NCBI RefSeq assembly: GCF_028657945.1
Contig: NZ_CP059693.1
Coordinates: 5,580,001 to 5,644,000 of the forward strand
Length of the DNA stretch: 64,000 bases
Direction: 5' to 3'
Source: Thalassomonas haliotis
GTDB lineage: Bacteria; Pseudomonadota; Gammaproteobacteria; Enterobacterales; Alteromonadaceae
Numbering within the stretch: the stretch's first letter is position 1; each line of letters opens with the position of its first letter. Position numbers and translations under genes: made by a program. Positions 36,544 through 44,730 of the stretch are shown in pieces. The notes under the pieces are model-generated. The model was not told the origin of the DNA, did not search any database, and saw nothing but the letters and a program-made list of their open reading frames with translations.

Positions 36544-36624
36544 GAGCTTCATAGCCCCTTTATCGCCAGATAATGCTCCTGTGCTTAACGCCAAAGCACA
36601 AGCGATAAACTTTAAAAAGTTCAT
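36523..36624 (-). CDS. Possible 33-residue peptide with signal-like N-terminus
   Basis: ATG 36624 preceded by GTAGGAAA gives MNFLKFIACALALSTGALSG followed by 13 residues and a stop at 36523, overlapping the end of the SWIM pseudogene antisense. It resembles a signal peptide with almost nothing behind it. It could be a truncated secreted-protein gene or chance. Confidence 0.25.
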   Translation of the reverse strand: MNFLKFIACALALSTGALSGDKGAMKLLRKMLF

Positions 36625-37150
36625 TTTCCTACTTAATCGGCAGTTCACAAAATATTGCAATTCCATTGCCAAAAAACGGAGAACAATTCTATTCCCCGGG
36701 TTATGTTAAGAAATTACTCAGGACACTTGCATTTATTGTAAAATCACCATTTATCAATCACATATTATTACAGCGGCAATATAAAGAGAGGACTATTTAA
36801 TTACTCACCCTGAACTCATCTGGCGTTAGCTAAAGACTGAGTGTTTGTGCGCTCAAGTTGCAATAACTCAGGCTATTAGTGAGTGTTTTAATAGTAAAAA
36901 ATCAGGTGTAAAGAGGATTAGCCACATCTTTAAAAACCCAGATAAAAAAAGACTAACCCGCTGTTGCTTTAGCCAGTAGGTTAGTCTTTATTTATAGCCC
37001 CCCCAGCAAAACAAGGAGGCCCTTCAGCCGCCATCTTGATAAATAATGTCATAGCAAATGGCTGCATCAATAAGTAAACCAAGTCGCGCCCCCTGAGTGC
37101 TGAGACACCCAGAGGCCGCTAACCAAAACGAACTACACAAGGAGTCCGTC
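36544..37150. other. AT-rich intergenic region before the SymE gene
   Basis: About 600 bases containing the possible small peptide start and a hairpin at 36948-36989. The rest shows no gene. An antisense RNA promoter for SymE could lie near 37100-37200, but none was identified. Confidence 0.4.
36948..36989. terminator. Hairpin AAAGACTAACC...GGTTAGTCTTT
   Basis: An 11-bp perfect stem (36948-36958 with 36979-36989), a 20-base loop and flanking A/T tracts make it a terminator in either direction. No intact gene lies immediately before it, so it may end a lost gene or an RNA. Confidence 0.6.
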
Positions 37151-37423
37151 ATGGCTGAATATCATCATACGTCAGAGCTTTGCCCGACAAAAGCAAAATA
37201 TCCCACCACACGGCAACTTACGGTATTGGAAACCGTGCTCAATAGTGTCGTAAAAGTTAGGGGGGCAGGCATTAATTATCTACCGGTTAACCTGCAACCC
37301 TGTCTTGTCCTTCAGGGAAAATGGCTGCATCAAGCCGGTTTTCCTATCGGGCAAAAGGTAACGGTTACCGCGGAAAGAGACAGGTTAGTGCTAACACCTG
37401 TTTTGGTATCATCCAAAGCATAA
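37151..37423 (+). CDS. SymE-family toxin-like protein
   Basis: A 90-residue protein (ATG 37151, AAGGAGT ribosome site at 37139). The C-terminal core QPCLVLQGKWLHQAGFPIGQ and VTVTAERDRLVLTP matches SymE, the SOS-induced E. coli endoribonuclease-type toxin with an AbrB-like fold. The longer frame starting at 37097 has no ribosome site. In E. coli SymE is controlled by the antisense RNA SymR and LexA; no SymR homologue or LexA box was found here. Many SymE-like genes lie near restriction or mobile elements, in line with this accessory setting. The nuclease activity is not shown. Confidence 0.75.
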   Translation: MAEYHHTSELCPTKAKYPTTRQLTVLETVLNSVVKVRGAGINYLPVNLQPCLVLQGKWLHQAGFPIGQKVTVTAERDRLVLTPVLVSSKA

Positions 37424-37930
37424 ATTAAGTCATAGAGGCTATAACAGGGCTGCTGCGATAGTATGCAGTGCAGCAGCTGCCATCCCGGGCAGATCAAGTT
37501 TTGAGTTGCGGATATAAAGTCACTAATTTTGTATACAACTCTTTCTTATTTTTAGCAAAAGAAATTGCATCTTGCTTATGAAAACCAATAATGCTTGCTC
37601 AGGCGTTAATTAAAGCATCAACATAGCGAACAACATTCCATGTAGAACCTGATAATTCTGGGCAGCGAGTATAGACAAATTAAAAATTAGAGTAAACACA
37701 ACAAAAAAGTATCAAAAGAGTTAATTTTTTGTATCATCCTCTATCAGAAAATAACCAAAGATAAGTAAATAACCTTCAAAAAACCTTACAGATTTTTACA
37801 GTTTCCAACGCTTTCTCCTCAATTCCTTCACTGAATTGAACACGGATAACAACCTAGAATACCCCTGTGCTTAACGATAACCCCCACCCGATATTCTACA
37901 TACCCGGGTGCAAATAACCAGGAGAAGGAA
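37424..37930. other. Intergenic region with a degraded ORF
   Basis: About 500 AT-rich bases. Apart from the remnant at 37494-37679 nothing was recognised. Confidence 0.4.
37494..37679 (-). pseudogene. Remnant of an unidentified coding sequence
   Basis: One minus-strand frame reads FVYTRCPELSGSTWNVVRY then VDALINA, a TGA, then ASIIGFHKQDAISFAKNKKE and LYTKLVTLYPQLKT before a final stop at 37494. Composition is protein-like, but there is no start codon and one internal stop. It could be a decayed gene tail. No family recognised. Confidence 0.35.
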
Positions 37931-38308
37931 ATGAAAACTCTGCTTAGCCACTTACCTTTAGCTGTTACTGTCGCACTGCTGGCGGGCTGCTCCGCCAAAC
38001 CGCAAAATTCAGGAAGCGAGCAAATATTGCTTACCAGCCACAAGGCTGCTGAAAACTGCCGGTTTCTCGGCGAAGTCAGGGGTACACAGGGCAATTTGTT
38101 AACCGCCACTTTTACCTCAGATGAAGATCTGATCTTGGGAGCGCGCAACGAACTCAGAAACCAGGCAGCTACAATGGGCGCCAACTATGTGGTGATTGAG
38201 CAGCAAAACCAAAGCATCAATCTTGGCGGTTTTGGCGGCGCATATAATTCGACCTTATTCGGTAATGCCTATAAATGCCCGCAACCGGCCATGACAAACG
38301 GCGCCTAA
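37931..38308 (+). CDS. DUF4156 lipoprotein
   Basis: A 125-residue lipoprotein: signal peptide with lipobox LLAGC (Cys at about residue 20). DUF4156 features follow: AAENCRFLGEVRGTQGNL, then ARNELRNQAATMGANYVVIE and a second and third Cys (YKCPQP). The layout resembles RcsF-type outer-membrane lipoproteins, and a disulphide is likely, but the function is unknown. It is monocistronic, with a GGAG-type ribosome site before ATG. Confidence 0.85.
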   Translation: MKTLLSHLPLAVTVALLAGCSAKPQNSGSEQILLTSHKAAENCRFLGEVRGTQGNLLTATFTSDEDLILGARNELRNQAATMGANYVVIEQQNQSINLGGFGGAYNSTLFGNAYKCPQPAMTNGA

Positions 38309-38606
38309 AGCTAAACTTGCCGCAGCAAAGTAAAACTCAGGTAAGAAATTGATACAGCCATAACAACAGCCGCAAAAAAACTTAGCTTAACAAACTCAGT
38401 TTCTTACAATTTTTAAACAAATTAACTGGAGGAGCACTCTGCCCAAAGTAACCGCTATTTGTTAACATATGTGAATTATTAGCACATAAAAGTTCATTGG
38501 TTTTATTTTCAGGCGCCTGGAATATAAACCGGCCTGTGCTGCATCACGCAGATTATTTTTAGGCAGCAACAACAGCAAATGAACTGATAACAAAGGTTTT
38601 GCACAA
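38309..38606. other. Intergenic region, no gene seen
   Basis: About 300 bases before the MipA/OmpV gene. A promoter for the envelope/signalling block is expected here, but no clear elements were assigned. Confidence 0.4.
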
Positions 38607-39503
38607 ATGCTCAGCAGAAAGCTATTCGCTACCTTATTTTTACTCTTGCTAACAACACCTGTTTGTTACGCCGGAGAAAGTCAGGATCCGGCTCCAAACG
38701 CAGATACGGTAACTCAGGAGCAAGAACAGGAAGAAAGCGATTTTAGCTGGCAGGCCATGATAGGCCTTTCTGCGGTATATGATCCAAGCTTACTCAAAGG
38801 GGTTGATCAGCAAGATGCATTAGACTTTCTCAATCTGGCCTTGCTGTTAGATGTTTATTATAAGGGATTTTTTATTCAGTCAAATCATCGCCGTGCCAAT
38901 GGCCTGTTAGACGGCACTTCCCATGGCGCCGAGCTCGGTTACCGGATAGAAGCTAACGATGATCAGGAACTGGATATCATCTTTAAAAACTATATCGGCG
39001 GCTTTGAACCTGATGAACTGATAGACAAAAAAGACAAAAACATCCCGACCCTGGAAGGGCTTGATGACCGGCTGCCCGGCCATGGTGTTGCTTTTCGTTA
39101 CTCCCGTTTTATCGAAGACCAGATGTATTCACTGGACTTGGCCCGGTTAACGATGGAAGGTGAAGAAAGCGGCTGGCTAATCGAGGGGTTTTACAGTTAC
39201 TTTATCCCCTACCGTAACTGGGATATTTATTACGGCGGCGTACTGACCTACTACTCCGGCAGCATAGTGGATTATTTTTACGGCGTAGATAAAGATGAAG
39301 TCACCAGCGCCCGGGACTTGTACCAGGCTGATGGCGGCTTTCGCGCCCAGTTAGAAGTTGTCGTACAGTACCCGATATCGAAAAGCTGGTCGTTTAACGG
39401 TGCGGTTACCCAAAGCTTTTATTCCGACAGCTTTACCGACAGTCCGCTGGTTGATAGAAACAATACCACCCAGATCATGTTGGGGGTACTGTATGTATTT
39501 TAA
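38607..39503 (+). CDS. MipA/OmpV family outer-membrane protein
   Basis: A 298-residue outer-membrane beta-barrel with a signal peptide (about 1-23, MLSRKLFATLFLLLLTTPVC). Alternating aromatic strands follow, and the end is MLGVLYVF, a typical barrel C-terminus with terminal Phe. GVAFRYSRFIEDQMYSLDL and NWDIYYGGVLTYY fit the MipA/OmpV family, which scaffolds peptidoglycan enzymes or responds to envelope stress. It is followed by DUF3019, a response regulator and a kinase, an arrangement common in gammaproteobacteria. This suggests the two-component system controls the barrel gene. Confidence 0.85.
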   Translation: MLSRKLFATLFLLLLTTPVCYAGESQDPAPNADTVTQEQEQEESDFSWQAMIGLSAVYDPSLLKGVDQQDALDFLNLALLLDVYYKGFFIQSNHRRANGLLDGTSHGAELGYRIEANDDQELDIIFKNYIGGFEPDELIDKKDKNIPTLEGLDDRLPGHGVAFRYSRFIEDQMYSLDLARLTMEGEESGWLIEGFYSYFIPYRNWDIYYGGVLTYYSGSIVDYFYGVDKDEVTSARDLYQADGGFRAQLEVVVQYPISKSWSFNGAVTQSFYSDSFTDSPLVDRNNTTQIMLGVLYVF

Positions 39504-39951
39504 AAGGGCCGCCATTGTCCTGGCTTTTGTCCTGCTTAATGCCTGGCAGCCCCAGGTGATGGCCGCGCAGGCAAGCAAGGTCAATACTTTACCGGCAGCG
39601 GCCAGCACAGGGAAAGTTACCACAAAGGCACAGGCCCAACCGGTATTATCGGTGCAACCGGCAACTTGTGTCGCCCTGCACCAGGGACGTACCTGTTTTG
39701 CCCAGCTATCATTAAACTGGCAAAGCACCGGCGCCGGTAATTTCTGTATCTACCTTAAAGACAGTAAACAGCCGGTGCACTGCTGGCAAAACAGCCGGGG
39801 CAATTTAATCAATTTCGAGTTTGAGTCAAACAAAAAAGTGGTTTTTCAGCTAATCGAACAGGGAAAAAACCATGTCGTGGCGGAAACCAGTGTTGATGTC
39901 AGCTGGGTCCATAAAGCGGCCCCGAGAAAACGGCGCTGGCGCATATTTTAA
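39493..39951 (+). CDS. DUF3019 exported protein
   Basis: A 152-residue protein starting at ATG 39493, inside the last codons of the OmpV gene (11-base overlap). The frame is open further upstream, but that start would lie deep in the OmpV gene. The signal peptide covers about residues 1-24 (MYFKRAAIVLAFVLLN). The mature part has VQPATCVALHQGRTCFAQL, FCIYLKD and HCWQN (paired cysteines), which matches DUF3019. It is positively charged at the C-terminus (APRKRRWRIF). It is encoded in one cluster with MipA and a two-component system, and may act as a periplasmic partner. The function is unknown. Confidence 0.82.
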   Translation: MYFKRAAIVLAFVLLNAWQPQVMAAQASKVNTLPAAASTGKVTTKAQAQPVLSVQPATCVALHQGRTCFAQLSLNWQSTGAGNFCIYLKDSKQPVHCWQNSRGNLINFEFESNKKVVFQLIEQGKNHVVAETSVDVSWVHKAAPRKRRWRIF

Positions 39952-40015
39952 CCGCTATAGTTTTAAAGAACTAAGGCAGGCTTGATGAAAAGCTGCTTAG
40001 TGAACGGAAAAAGAG

Positions 40016-40735
40016 ATGACAGAGAATATAAAGATTTTATTGGTAGAAGACGATGTCAGCCTGGCTTCCTGGATCAGCGAATATTTACTGGAACAAGCGT
40101 TCCAGGTAAAACATGTTGAACGCGGCGATCAGGTGATGGCGGCACTGGCAGACTTCCCGGCAGACCTGGTCTTGCTTGATGTCATGTTACCCGGCCTGAA
40201 TGGCATCGAAGTGTGCCGGCTGATCCGGGAAAAATCGGCCATTCCCATTATTATGCTGACGGCACGCGCCGATGAATTTGATGAAGTGATCGGCCTGGAA
40301 GCCGGCGCCAATGATTATGTGATCAAACCGGTACGCCCCAGGGCCTTGCTCGCCCGCATTAAAAGCGCACTAAGAACCCGGGTGGTGGAAGCCGGACCCA
40401 GCAATAAACTGGTCCATGGCGACCTGGTGATTTACCAGGATGCCAAACGGGTGATCTACCAGGGGCAAGAAATTGAATTATCCACCAATTTATTTGCCTT
40501 TTTATGGTTTTTAGCCAGCCATGCCGGGGAAGTCATCGACCGGGATACGGTATTTAAGGCCCTTAAAGGTCGGGAGTATGACGGCCTGGATCGCCGCTTT
40601 GATGTTATGCTTTCCAGCTTAAGGAAAGTCTTTCACGACGATCCGCAAAAACCGAAAAAGTTTAAAACCATCTGGGGTAAAGGTTACCTGTTTGTCGCCG
40701 ATGCCTGGCAGGACAATAACCCAGCCGAGTCATGA
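40016..40735 (+). CDS. OmpR-family response regulator (RstA-like)
   Basis: A 239-residue regulator with a receiver domain (VEDDVSLASW acidic pair, phospho-acceptor Asp in LLDVMLPGLNGIE, Thr in MLTARADEFDEV, Lys in VIKPVRPRALLARI). A winged-helix DNA-binding domain ends FKTIWGKGYLFVA. It overlaps the kinase gene by four bases (ATGA), so the two are translated together. It is 64 bases after DUF3019. Likely targets are the MipA/DUF3019 genes upstream. Confidence 0.9.
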   Translation: MTENIKILLVEDDVSLASWISEYLLEQAFQVKHVERGDQVMAALADFPADLVLLDVMLPGLNGIEVCRLIREKSAIPIIMLTARADEFDEVIGLEAGANDYVIKPVRPRALLARIKSALRTRVVEAGPSNKLVHGDLVIYQDAKRVIYQGQEIELSTNLFAFLWFLASHAGEVIDRDTVFKALKGREYDGLDRRFDVMLSSLRKVFHDDPQKPKKFKTIWGKGYLFVADAWQDNNPAES

Positions 40736-42033
40736 AAAGTCTTTACGCCAGTATTATTTTTACCGTTTTTGGCTCCTTGTTTTTTATCGGCTGGGGCCTG
40801 GACAAACTGGTTGCCGACCACACGGTATCCGAAGACAGCAAAGAGATCGTCTTTTATAAACAGTTGATTGAAGGCTTAAGCCAGCAACTTAACCAGTTGC
40901 CCGGGGAAGATATCCCGAAAGAGGCCGATAAGTTCCGGCAGTTTTTCCAGATGGACCTCAGCCTGAAAAATGCCGACAATATCGCCCTGCCGCGCACCTT
41001 AAGCAGCAAGTTATCACAAAGCGGCGGTTTATTGCTGGCATCGGAATCCGGCGCCTACTTATTAAAAAGCATCGACAGCGATCCCCAGCAAATCCTGCAA
41101 CTGAACTTGCCGCCTGAGCCGATCCACAACCAGAAACTGGATTTGTTCCTGACTTTAGCCTTATACGTCGGGGTTTGCGGCGTGTTGATTTTATGGTCCT
41201 TGCCGTTAACCCGGCGTATTTACCTGCTCAATGCCGCTGCCGCCAAATTCGGCAAAGGAGACTTAACAGTCAGGGTACCGAAAAGCCGCTTCTCCTACAT
41301 TACCATGCTAGAAAACAGTTTTAACCGCATGGCAACGCAAATAGAAACCCTGATCGCCGACAATAAAATGCTCGCCAGCAGCTTATCCCATGATATCCGC
41401 ACCCCTATGGCCTGTTTACGCTTTGGTGTCGATGCCGCGCTGGACACCACCAATACCGAGAAAAAAGACATTTACCTGAACCGCATGGACAACGAGCTGA
41501 CCCGGATGGAAGATATGACCGCGGCCTTTTTGGAATTCGCCGGACTGGAGCGTCACGGCTTACATTTAAAAGTCACCCCGGTTGAAGTAAAAGCCTTGCT
41601 GAATTCCATTATCGAAGACAGCCAATCGCTGGCGGAGCAGCATAATATCAAGCTTACCGCGGTGCTGCCGGAGCAGGAAATTTATTGCCAGCTCGACTTT
41701 CACTGGTGTTACCGGGCGATACAGAATCTGGTAGGCAATGCCTTTCAATATGCCGCCACCGAAGTCTTGCTGACCTTAAAACAAAAAGATCACAGGATTA
41801 TTATCACGGTAGAAGATGACGGCGTCGGCATACCAAAAGATAAACTGAAAACGATTTTTTCTCCTTTTGTCAAGCTAGAGCAAAACCGCTCCCGGGAGCA
41901 AGGTCACTTTGGTCTTGGGCTAGCCATTAGCGCCAAAGTAATGGACTGGCACGAAGGTAAGATTTGTGCAGAAAAGTCATCAGCCTTATCCGGGGCTTGC
42001 TTTATCCTGTCCCTGCCGGAAAAACAGCACTAA
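40732..42033 (+). CDS. Sensor histidine kinase (RstB-like)
   Basis: A 433-residue inner-membrane kinase with helices at about 5-23 and 137-157 flanking a periplasmic domain of about 110 residues. It has a HAMP domain (NAAAAKFGKGDLTVRVPK), the His box SLSHDIRTPMACLRF, and the N box IQNLVGNAFQYA. The G boxes are EDDGVGIP and FGLGLAIS. It lies immediately after its response regulator. The signal is unknown; the surrounding envelope genes point to cell-surface stress. Confidence 0.9.
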   Translation: MKSLYASIIFTVFGSLFFIGWGLDKLVADHTVSEDSKEIVFYKQLIEGLSQQLNQLPGEDIPKEADKFRQFFQMDLSLKNADNIALPRTLSSKLSQSGGLLLASESGAYLLKSIDSDPQQILQLNLPPEPIHNQKLDLFLTLALYVGVCGVLILWSLPLTRRIYLLNAAAAKFGKGDLTVRVPKSRFSYITMLENSFNRMATQIETLIADNKMLASSLSHDIRTPMACLRFGVDAALDTTNTEKKDIYLNRMDNELTRMEDMTAAFLEFAGLERHGLHLKVTPVEVKALLNSIIEDSQSLAEQHNIKLTAVLPEQEIYCQLDFHWCYRAIQNLVGNAFQYAATEVLLTLKQKDHRIIITVEDDGVGIPKDKLKTIFSPFVKLEQNRSREQGHFGLGLAISAKVMDWHEGKICAEKSSALSGACFILSLPEKQH

Positions 42034-42184
42034 CAGGCCCCATAAACACAAAAATACCACATCACAAAATTGCACTGTTTTTGTGATACAAATGTGATAA
42101 CTCAGTGACCAAGTCGCAATATCTGCTGCCCATACTTGCTTTTGTTGATTGTTTTTTGCTTATTAAAACTAGAAGGAAGCACAG

Positions 42185-42886
42185 ATGAAACTCAAGTCAC
42201 TATTCGCCGTTGCCGCATTGGCAGCGGGCAGCTCAGCGGCACAAGCCCAGGATTTAAATATCACAGTCACTAACCTGACCCAGGCAATCTATTTTACTCC
42301 GCTGATCACCGCTGCTCACACAGCGGATAACCAAATGTTTTCCAGCGGCACAGCTGCCAGCACGCAATTACAGGCAATGGCGGAAGGCGGAGATATCTCC
42401 GGTTTATCAACCCTGCTTACCGGTGTGAGTGCCGATATTAATGAAAACCCCGCCGGCGGCTTGTTGGCACCGGCCATGTCGACTTCTTTTATGCTTACCA
42501 ACAGCGAAAATAATGACTATCTGTCGCTGGCGGCCATGATTTTACCTTCCAACGACGGCTTTGTCGGCCTGGACAGCTGGATGATACCGGAAGAAGCCGG
42601 CACCTACACCCTCTATCTTAACGCCTATGACGCCGGCACCGAAGCCAACAATGAACTGGTTGTCGAAGGCAGCGGCGCACCGGGTGTTGCCGGCATTCCA
42701 GCCGCCCCCGGCGGTGATGCAGGTACAGGCGGCACAGGCGTGACCAGCAGCGAAGGAAATACTATGGTGCATATTCACCGCGGCAACCTCGGAGATGATA
42801 ACCTGACCGGCGGCAGCAGTGATCTCACCAATAACGTACACCGCTGGTTAAACCCGGTTGCCAAAATCACCATAGTGGTCATGTAA
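42185..42886 (+). CDS. Spondin-domain exported protein
   Basis: A 233-residue secreted protein with signal peptide (about 1-21, cleavage after AQA). The spondin-N-like domain reads DLNITVTNLTQAIYFTPLI, then ALxEGG-type text (QAMAEGGDISGL), then LSLAAMILPSNDGFVGLDSW, NAYDAGTEANNEL and the C-terminal HRWLNPVAKITIVV. These blocks recur in bacterial spondin-domain proteins. A Gly-rich insert of about 30 residues (about 165-195) separates the last block. It has a GAAGG ribosome site. It is paired with a second spondin protein nine bases downstream. Confidence 0.85.
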   Translation: MKLKSLFAVAALAAGSSAAQAQDLNITVTNLTQAIYFTPLITAAHTADNQMFSSGTAASTQLQAMAEGGDISGLSTLLTGVSADINENPAGGLLAPAMSTSFMLTNSENNDYLSLAAMILPSNDGFVGLDSWMIPEEAGTYTLYLNAYDAGTEANNELVVEGSGAPGVAGIPAAPGGDAGTGGTGVTSSEGNTMVHIHRGNLGDDNLTGGSSDLTNNVHRWLNPVAKITIVVM

Positions 42887-42895
42887 GGAGGCTTT

Positions 42896-43615
42896 ATGTC
42901 TATCTATAACATTAAAGGGCTGGCGCCGCTTGCCCTGGTGACCTTGCTCAGCGCCTGCGGCGGCAGTGATAACGACAACGACAATGACGGTGTTGTTGAT
43001 ATGCCCGAACCAACACCGGTTGAAATGAGTTATGAAGTTACCGTAACCAATTTGACCTATGCCCAGCCATTATCGCCGATTGCCGTGGTATTACATGGCG
43101 ACAGTGCGCTGTGGACAGTTGGCGAAATGGCCTCGACGCCACTGGAAATACTCGCTGAAGGTGGTGATAATAGCGATTTAATCGCCATGGAATCAGTTTT
43201 AGCCTCAGTTTCAGGTGAGGCTGCGGTAGGACCGGGGGCAAGCACTACGTTAATGGTAAGCACCACAGATGAAATGGCGACACATTTGTCTATAGTTTCT
43301 ATGTTGGTGAATACAAATGACGCCTTTACCGGTCTAACTGCCATGGACTTATCTTCATTAACGGTAGATAACCCACAAACATGGACTTTAGGCGTATATG
43401 ACGCAGGCACCGAAGCCAATAGTGAACTTGCCGGCACTATTCCAGGACCTGCCGACGGCGGCACCGGGTATATCGCTGAGCGCGACGATGTCGACTTTGT
43501 CGCCAAGCATCCCGGGGTAGTCACCATGGACGACGGCTTGTCGACCTCAGTATTAACGCAGGCCCATAGATTTGATAATCCGGCAATAAAATTAACAATA
43601 ACGCGGAAGCAATAG
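42896..43615 (+). CDS. Spondin-domain lipoprotein
   Basis: A 239-residue paralogue of the preceding protein, but with a lipobox (LLSAC, Cys21), so it is lipid-anchored, while the first copy is soluble. After an Asp/Asn-rich linker (about residues 24-36) the spondin blocks follow: YEVTVTNLTYAQPLSPIAV, ILAEGGDNSDL, HLSIVSMLVNTNDAFTGL, VYDAGTEANSEL and HRFDNPAIKLTI. The two genes are nine bases apart and clearly co-transcribed. A soluble and an anchored copy next to two two-component systems suggests a shared surface function, but the ligand is unknown. Confidence 0.85.
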   Translation: MSIYNIKGLAPLALVTLLSACGGSDNDNDNDGVVDMPEPTPVEMSYEVTVTNLTYAQPLSPIAVVLHGDSALWTVGEMASTPLEILAEGGDNSDLIAMESVLASVSGEAAVGPGASTTLMVSTTDEMATHLSIVSMLVNTNDAFTGLTAMDLSSLTVDNPQTWTLGVYDAGTEANSELAGTIPGPADGGTGYIAERDDVDFVAKHPGVVTMDDGLSTSVLTQAHRFDNPAIKLTITRKQ

Positions 43616-43622
43616 GAAAACT

Positions 43623-43649
43623 GCACTGGCCAGTTTTCCTGGCCAGTGC
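43623..43649 (+). promoter_or_regulatory. Perfect 11-bp hairpin abutting the response-regulator start
   Basis: GCACTGGCCAG (43623-43633), loop TTTTC, CTGGCCAGTGC (43639-43649). Two bases later comes ATG 43652. There is no U-tract after the stem, so it is not a standard terminator. Folded in the mRNA it would cover the space where a ribosome site should be. Confidence 0.75.
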
Positions 43650-43651
43650 CT

Positions 43652-44374
43652 ATGAAAGACAAAGTTTTAATTGTAGAAGACGAATTAGACATCGCCGAGT
43701 TGATAAAAGTACATTTATCCGAACTCGATCTTGAGGCGGAAATATGCGGTCATGGTGATTTAGCCCTGAAAATGGCGTTAAACCAGGACTTTCAACTGGT
43801 GATACTGGATGTCATGTTACCCGGCACCAATGGTTTGGACATTTGCCGGGAACTACGCGGCGCCAAGCCCCTGCAGGCGATCATGATGCTCACTTCACGA
43901 ACATCGGAAACCGACCGGGTGTTGGGGCTGGAATTAGGCGCCGACGATTACTTAAGTAAACCTTTTAGCGTCAGGGAATTGCAAGCCAGGGTGCGCAGCC
44001 AGCTTCGGCGGGTACATAGCCTGGCACAAAGCCAGAACCAGGAGAAGAATCAGGAAAGTGCGGTGACCTGCATCGGCGATTTAATGGTAGATCACAGGTG
44101 CCACCAGGTGACCTATCAAAATGAAGCGATAGAGTTAACCTCCACCGAATTTGATCTGCTGAGCTTTTTAGGCAAACACCCGGACCAGGTATTTTCACGG
44201 GCCCAATTGCTGGACTCGGTATGGGGGTACCACCATAGCGGTTACGAGCACACGGTAAATTCCCATATCAACCGCTTGCGCAATAAACTGGAACGGGACA
44301 GTGCCAACCCGCAAATAATCCAAACCGTGTGGGGGGTCGGCTATAAACTCAACTCCGCAGGTGTGAGCAGTTAA
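43652..44374 (+). CDS. OmpR-family response regulator
   Basis: A 240-residue receiver/winged-helix protein starting at ATG 43652 (MKDKVLIVEDELDIAEL); a GTG at 43646 lies inside a hairpin. Phospho-acceptor Asp is in ILDVMLPGTNGLD, Lys in YLSKPFSVRELQARV, and the DNA-binding end is IIQTVWGVGYKLN. No standard ribosome site is visible between the hairpin and the ATG, so initiation may be regulated. It is followed by tandem repeats derived from its own 3' end and then by its probable kinase. It is 36 bases after the spondin lipoprotein gene. Confidence 0.9.
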   Translation: MKDKVLIVEDELDIAELIKVHLSELDLEAEICGHGDLALKMALNQDFQLVILDVMLPGTNGLDICRELRGAKPLQAIMMLTSRTSETDRVLGLELGADDYLSKPFSVRELQARVRSQLRRVHSLAQSQNQEKNQESAVTCIGDLMVDHRCHQVTYQNEAIELTSTEFDLLSFLGKHPDQVFSRAQLLDSVWGYHHSGYEHTVNSHINRLRNKLERDSANPQIIQTVWGVGYKLNSAGVSS

Positions 44375-44716
44375 AAAATATAACCGGTAACAGATGAGCA
44401 CAGGATTTTGACAAGCCGAAAATAATGCAAACACTCTCGGCAATACACGGTCTTGGCTATAAACTCAACTCCGCAGGTGTGAGCAGTTAAAAAATATAAC
44501 CGGTAACAGATGAGCACAGGATTTTGACAAGCCAAAAATAATGCAAACACTCTCGGCAATACACGGTCTTGGCTATAAACTACCCCCTACGGGAGTGAGC
44601 GGTAAAAAACAACCGGCAACAAATTGGAACAGTTTTTTGCTCGGGCATACATTATCAACACTCTAGATAATACACGCCATGACTTAAACTTAATTCAGCA
44701 GGAGTAAGCGGCTAAC
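44339..44716 (+). repeat. Tandem repeat of the response-regulator gene tail (about 116-bp units)
   Basis: Units start at 44339, 44455 and 44571 (116-base period); a degenerate part-unit follows at about 44681. Units 1 and 2 are nearly identical; unit 3 is diverged. Each unit begins GGCTATAAACT, encoding the regulator's C-terminus GYKLNSAGVSS and stop, so the array copies the gene's last codons plus the downstream spacer. The end of each unit (CAATACACGGTCTT) also resembles the sequence before GGCTATAAACT in the gene. Together they push the kinase start to about 355 bases after the regulator stop. Confidence 0.9.
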
Positions 44717-44730
44717 CCCCTTATAAGCGA

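Noticed and set aside
37828-38184. 118-codon minus-strand frame over the DUF4156 gene
   Set aside because: It is antisense to a clear lipoprotein gene and has no family features.
42060-42110. CRP-like site (TGTGATACAAATGTGATAA) upstream of the spondin genes
   Set aside because: The halves are direct rather than inverted repeats, so it does not fit the CRP palindrome; it might be a response-regulator site but the evidence is thin.
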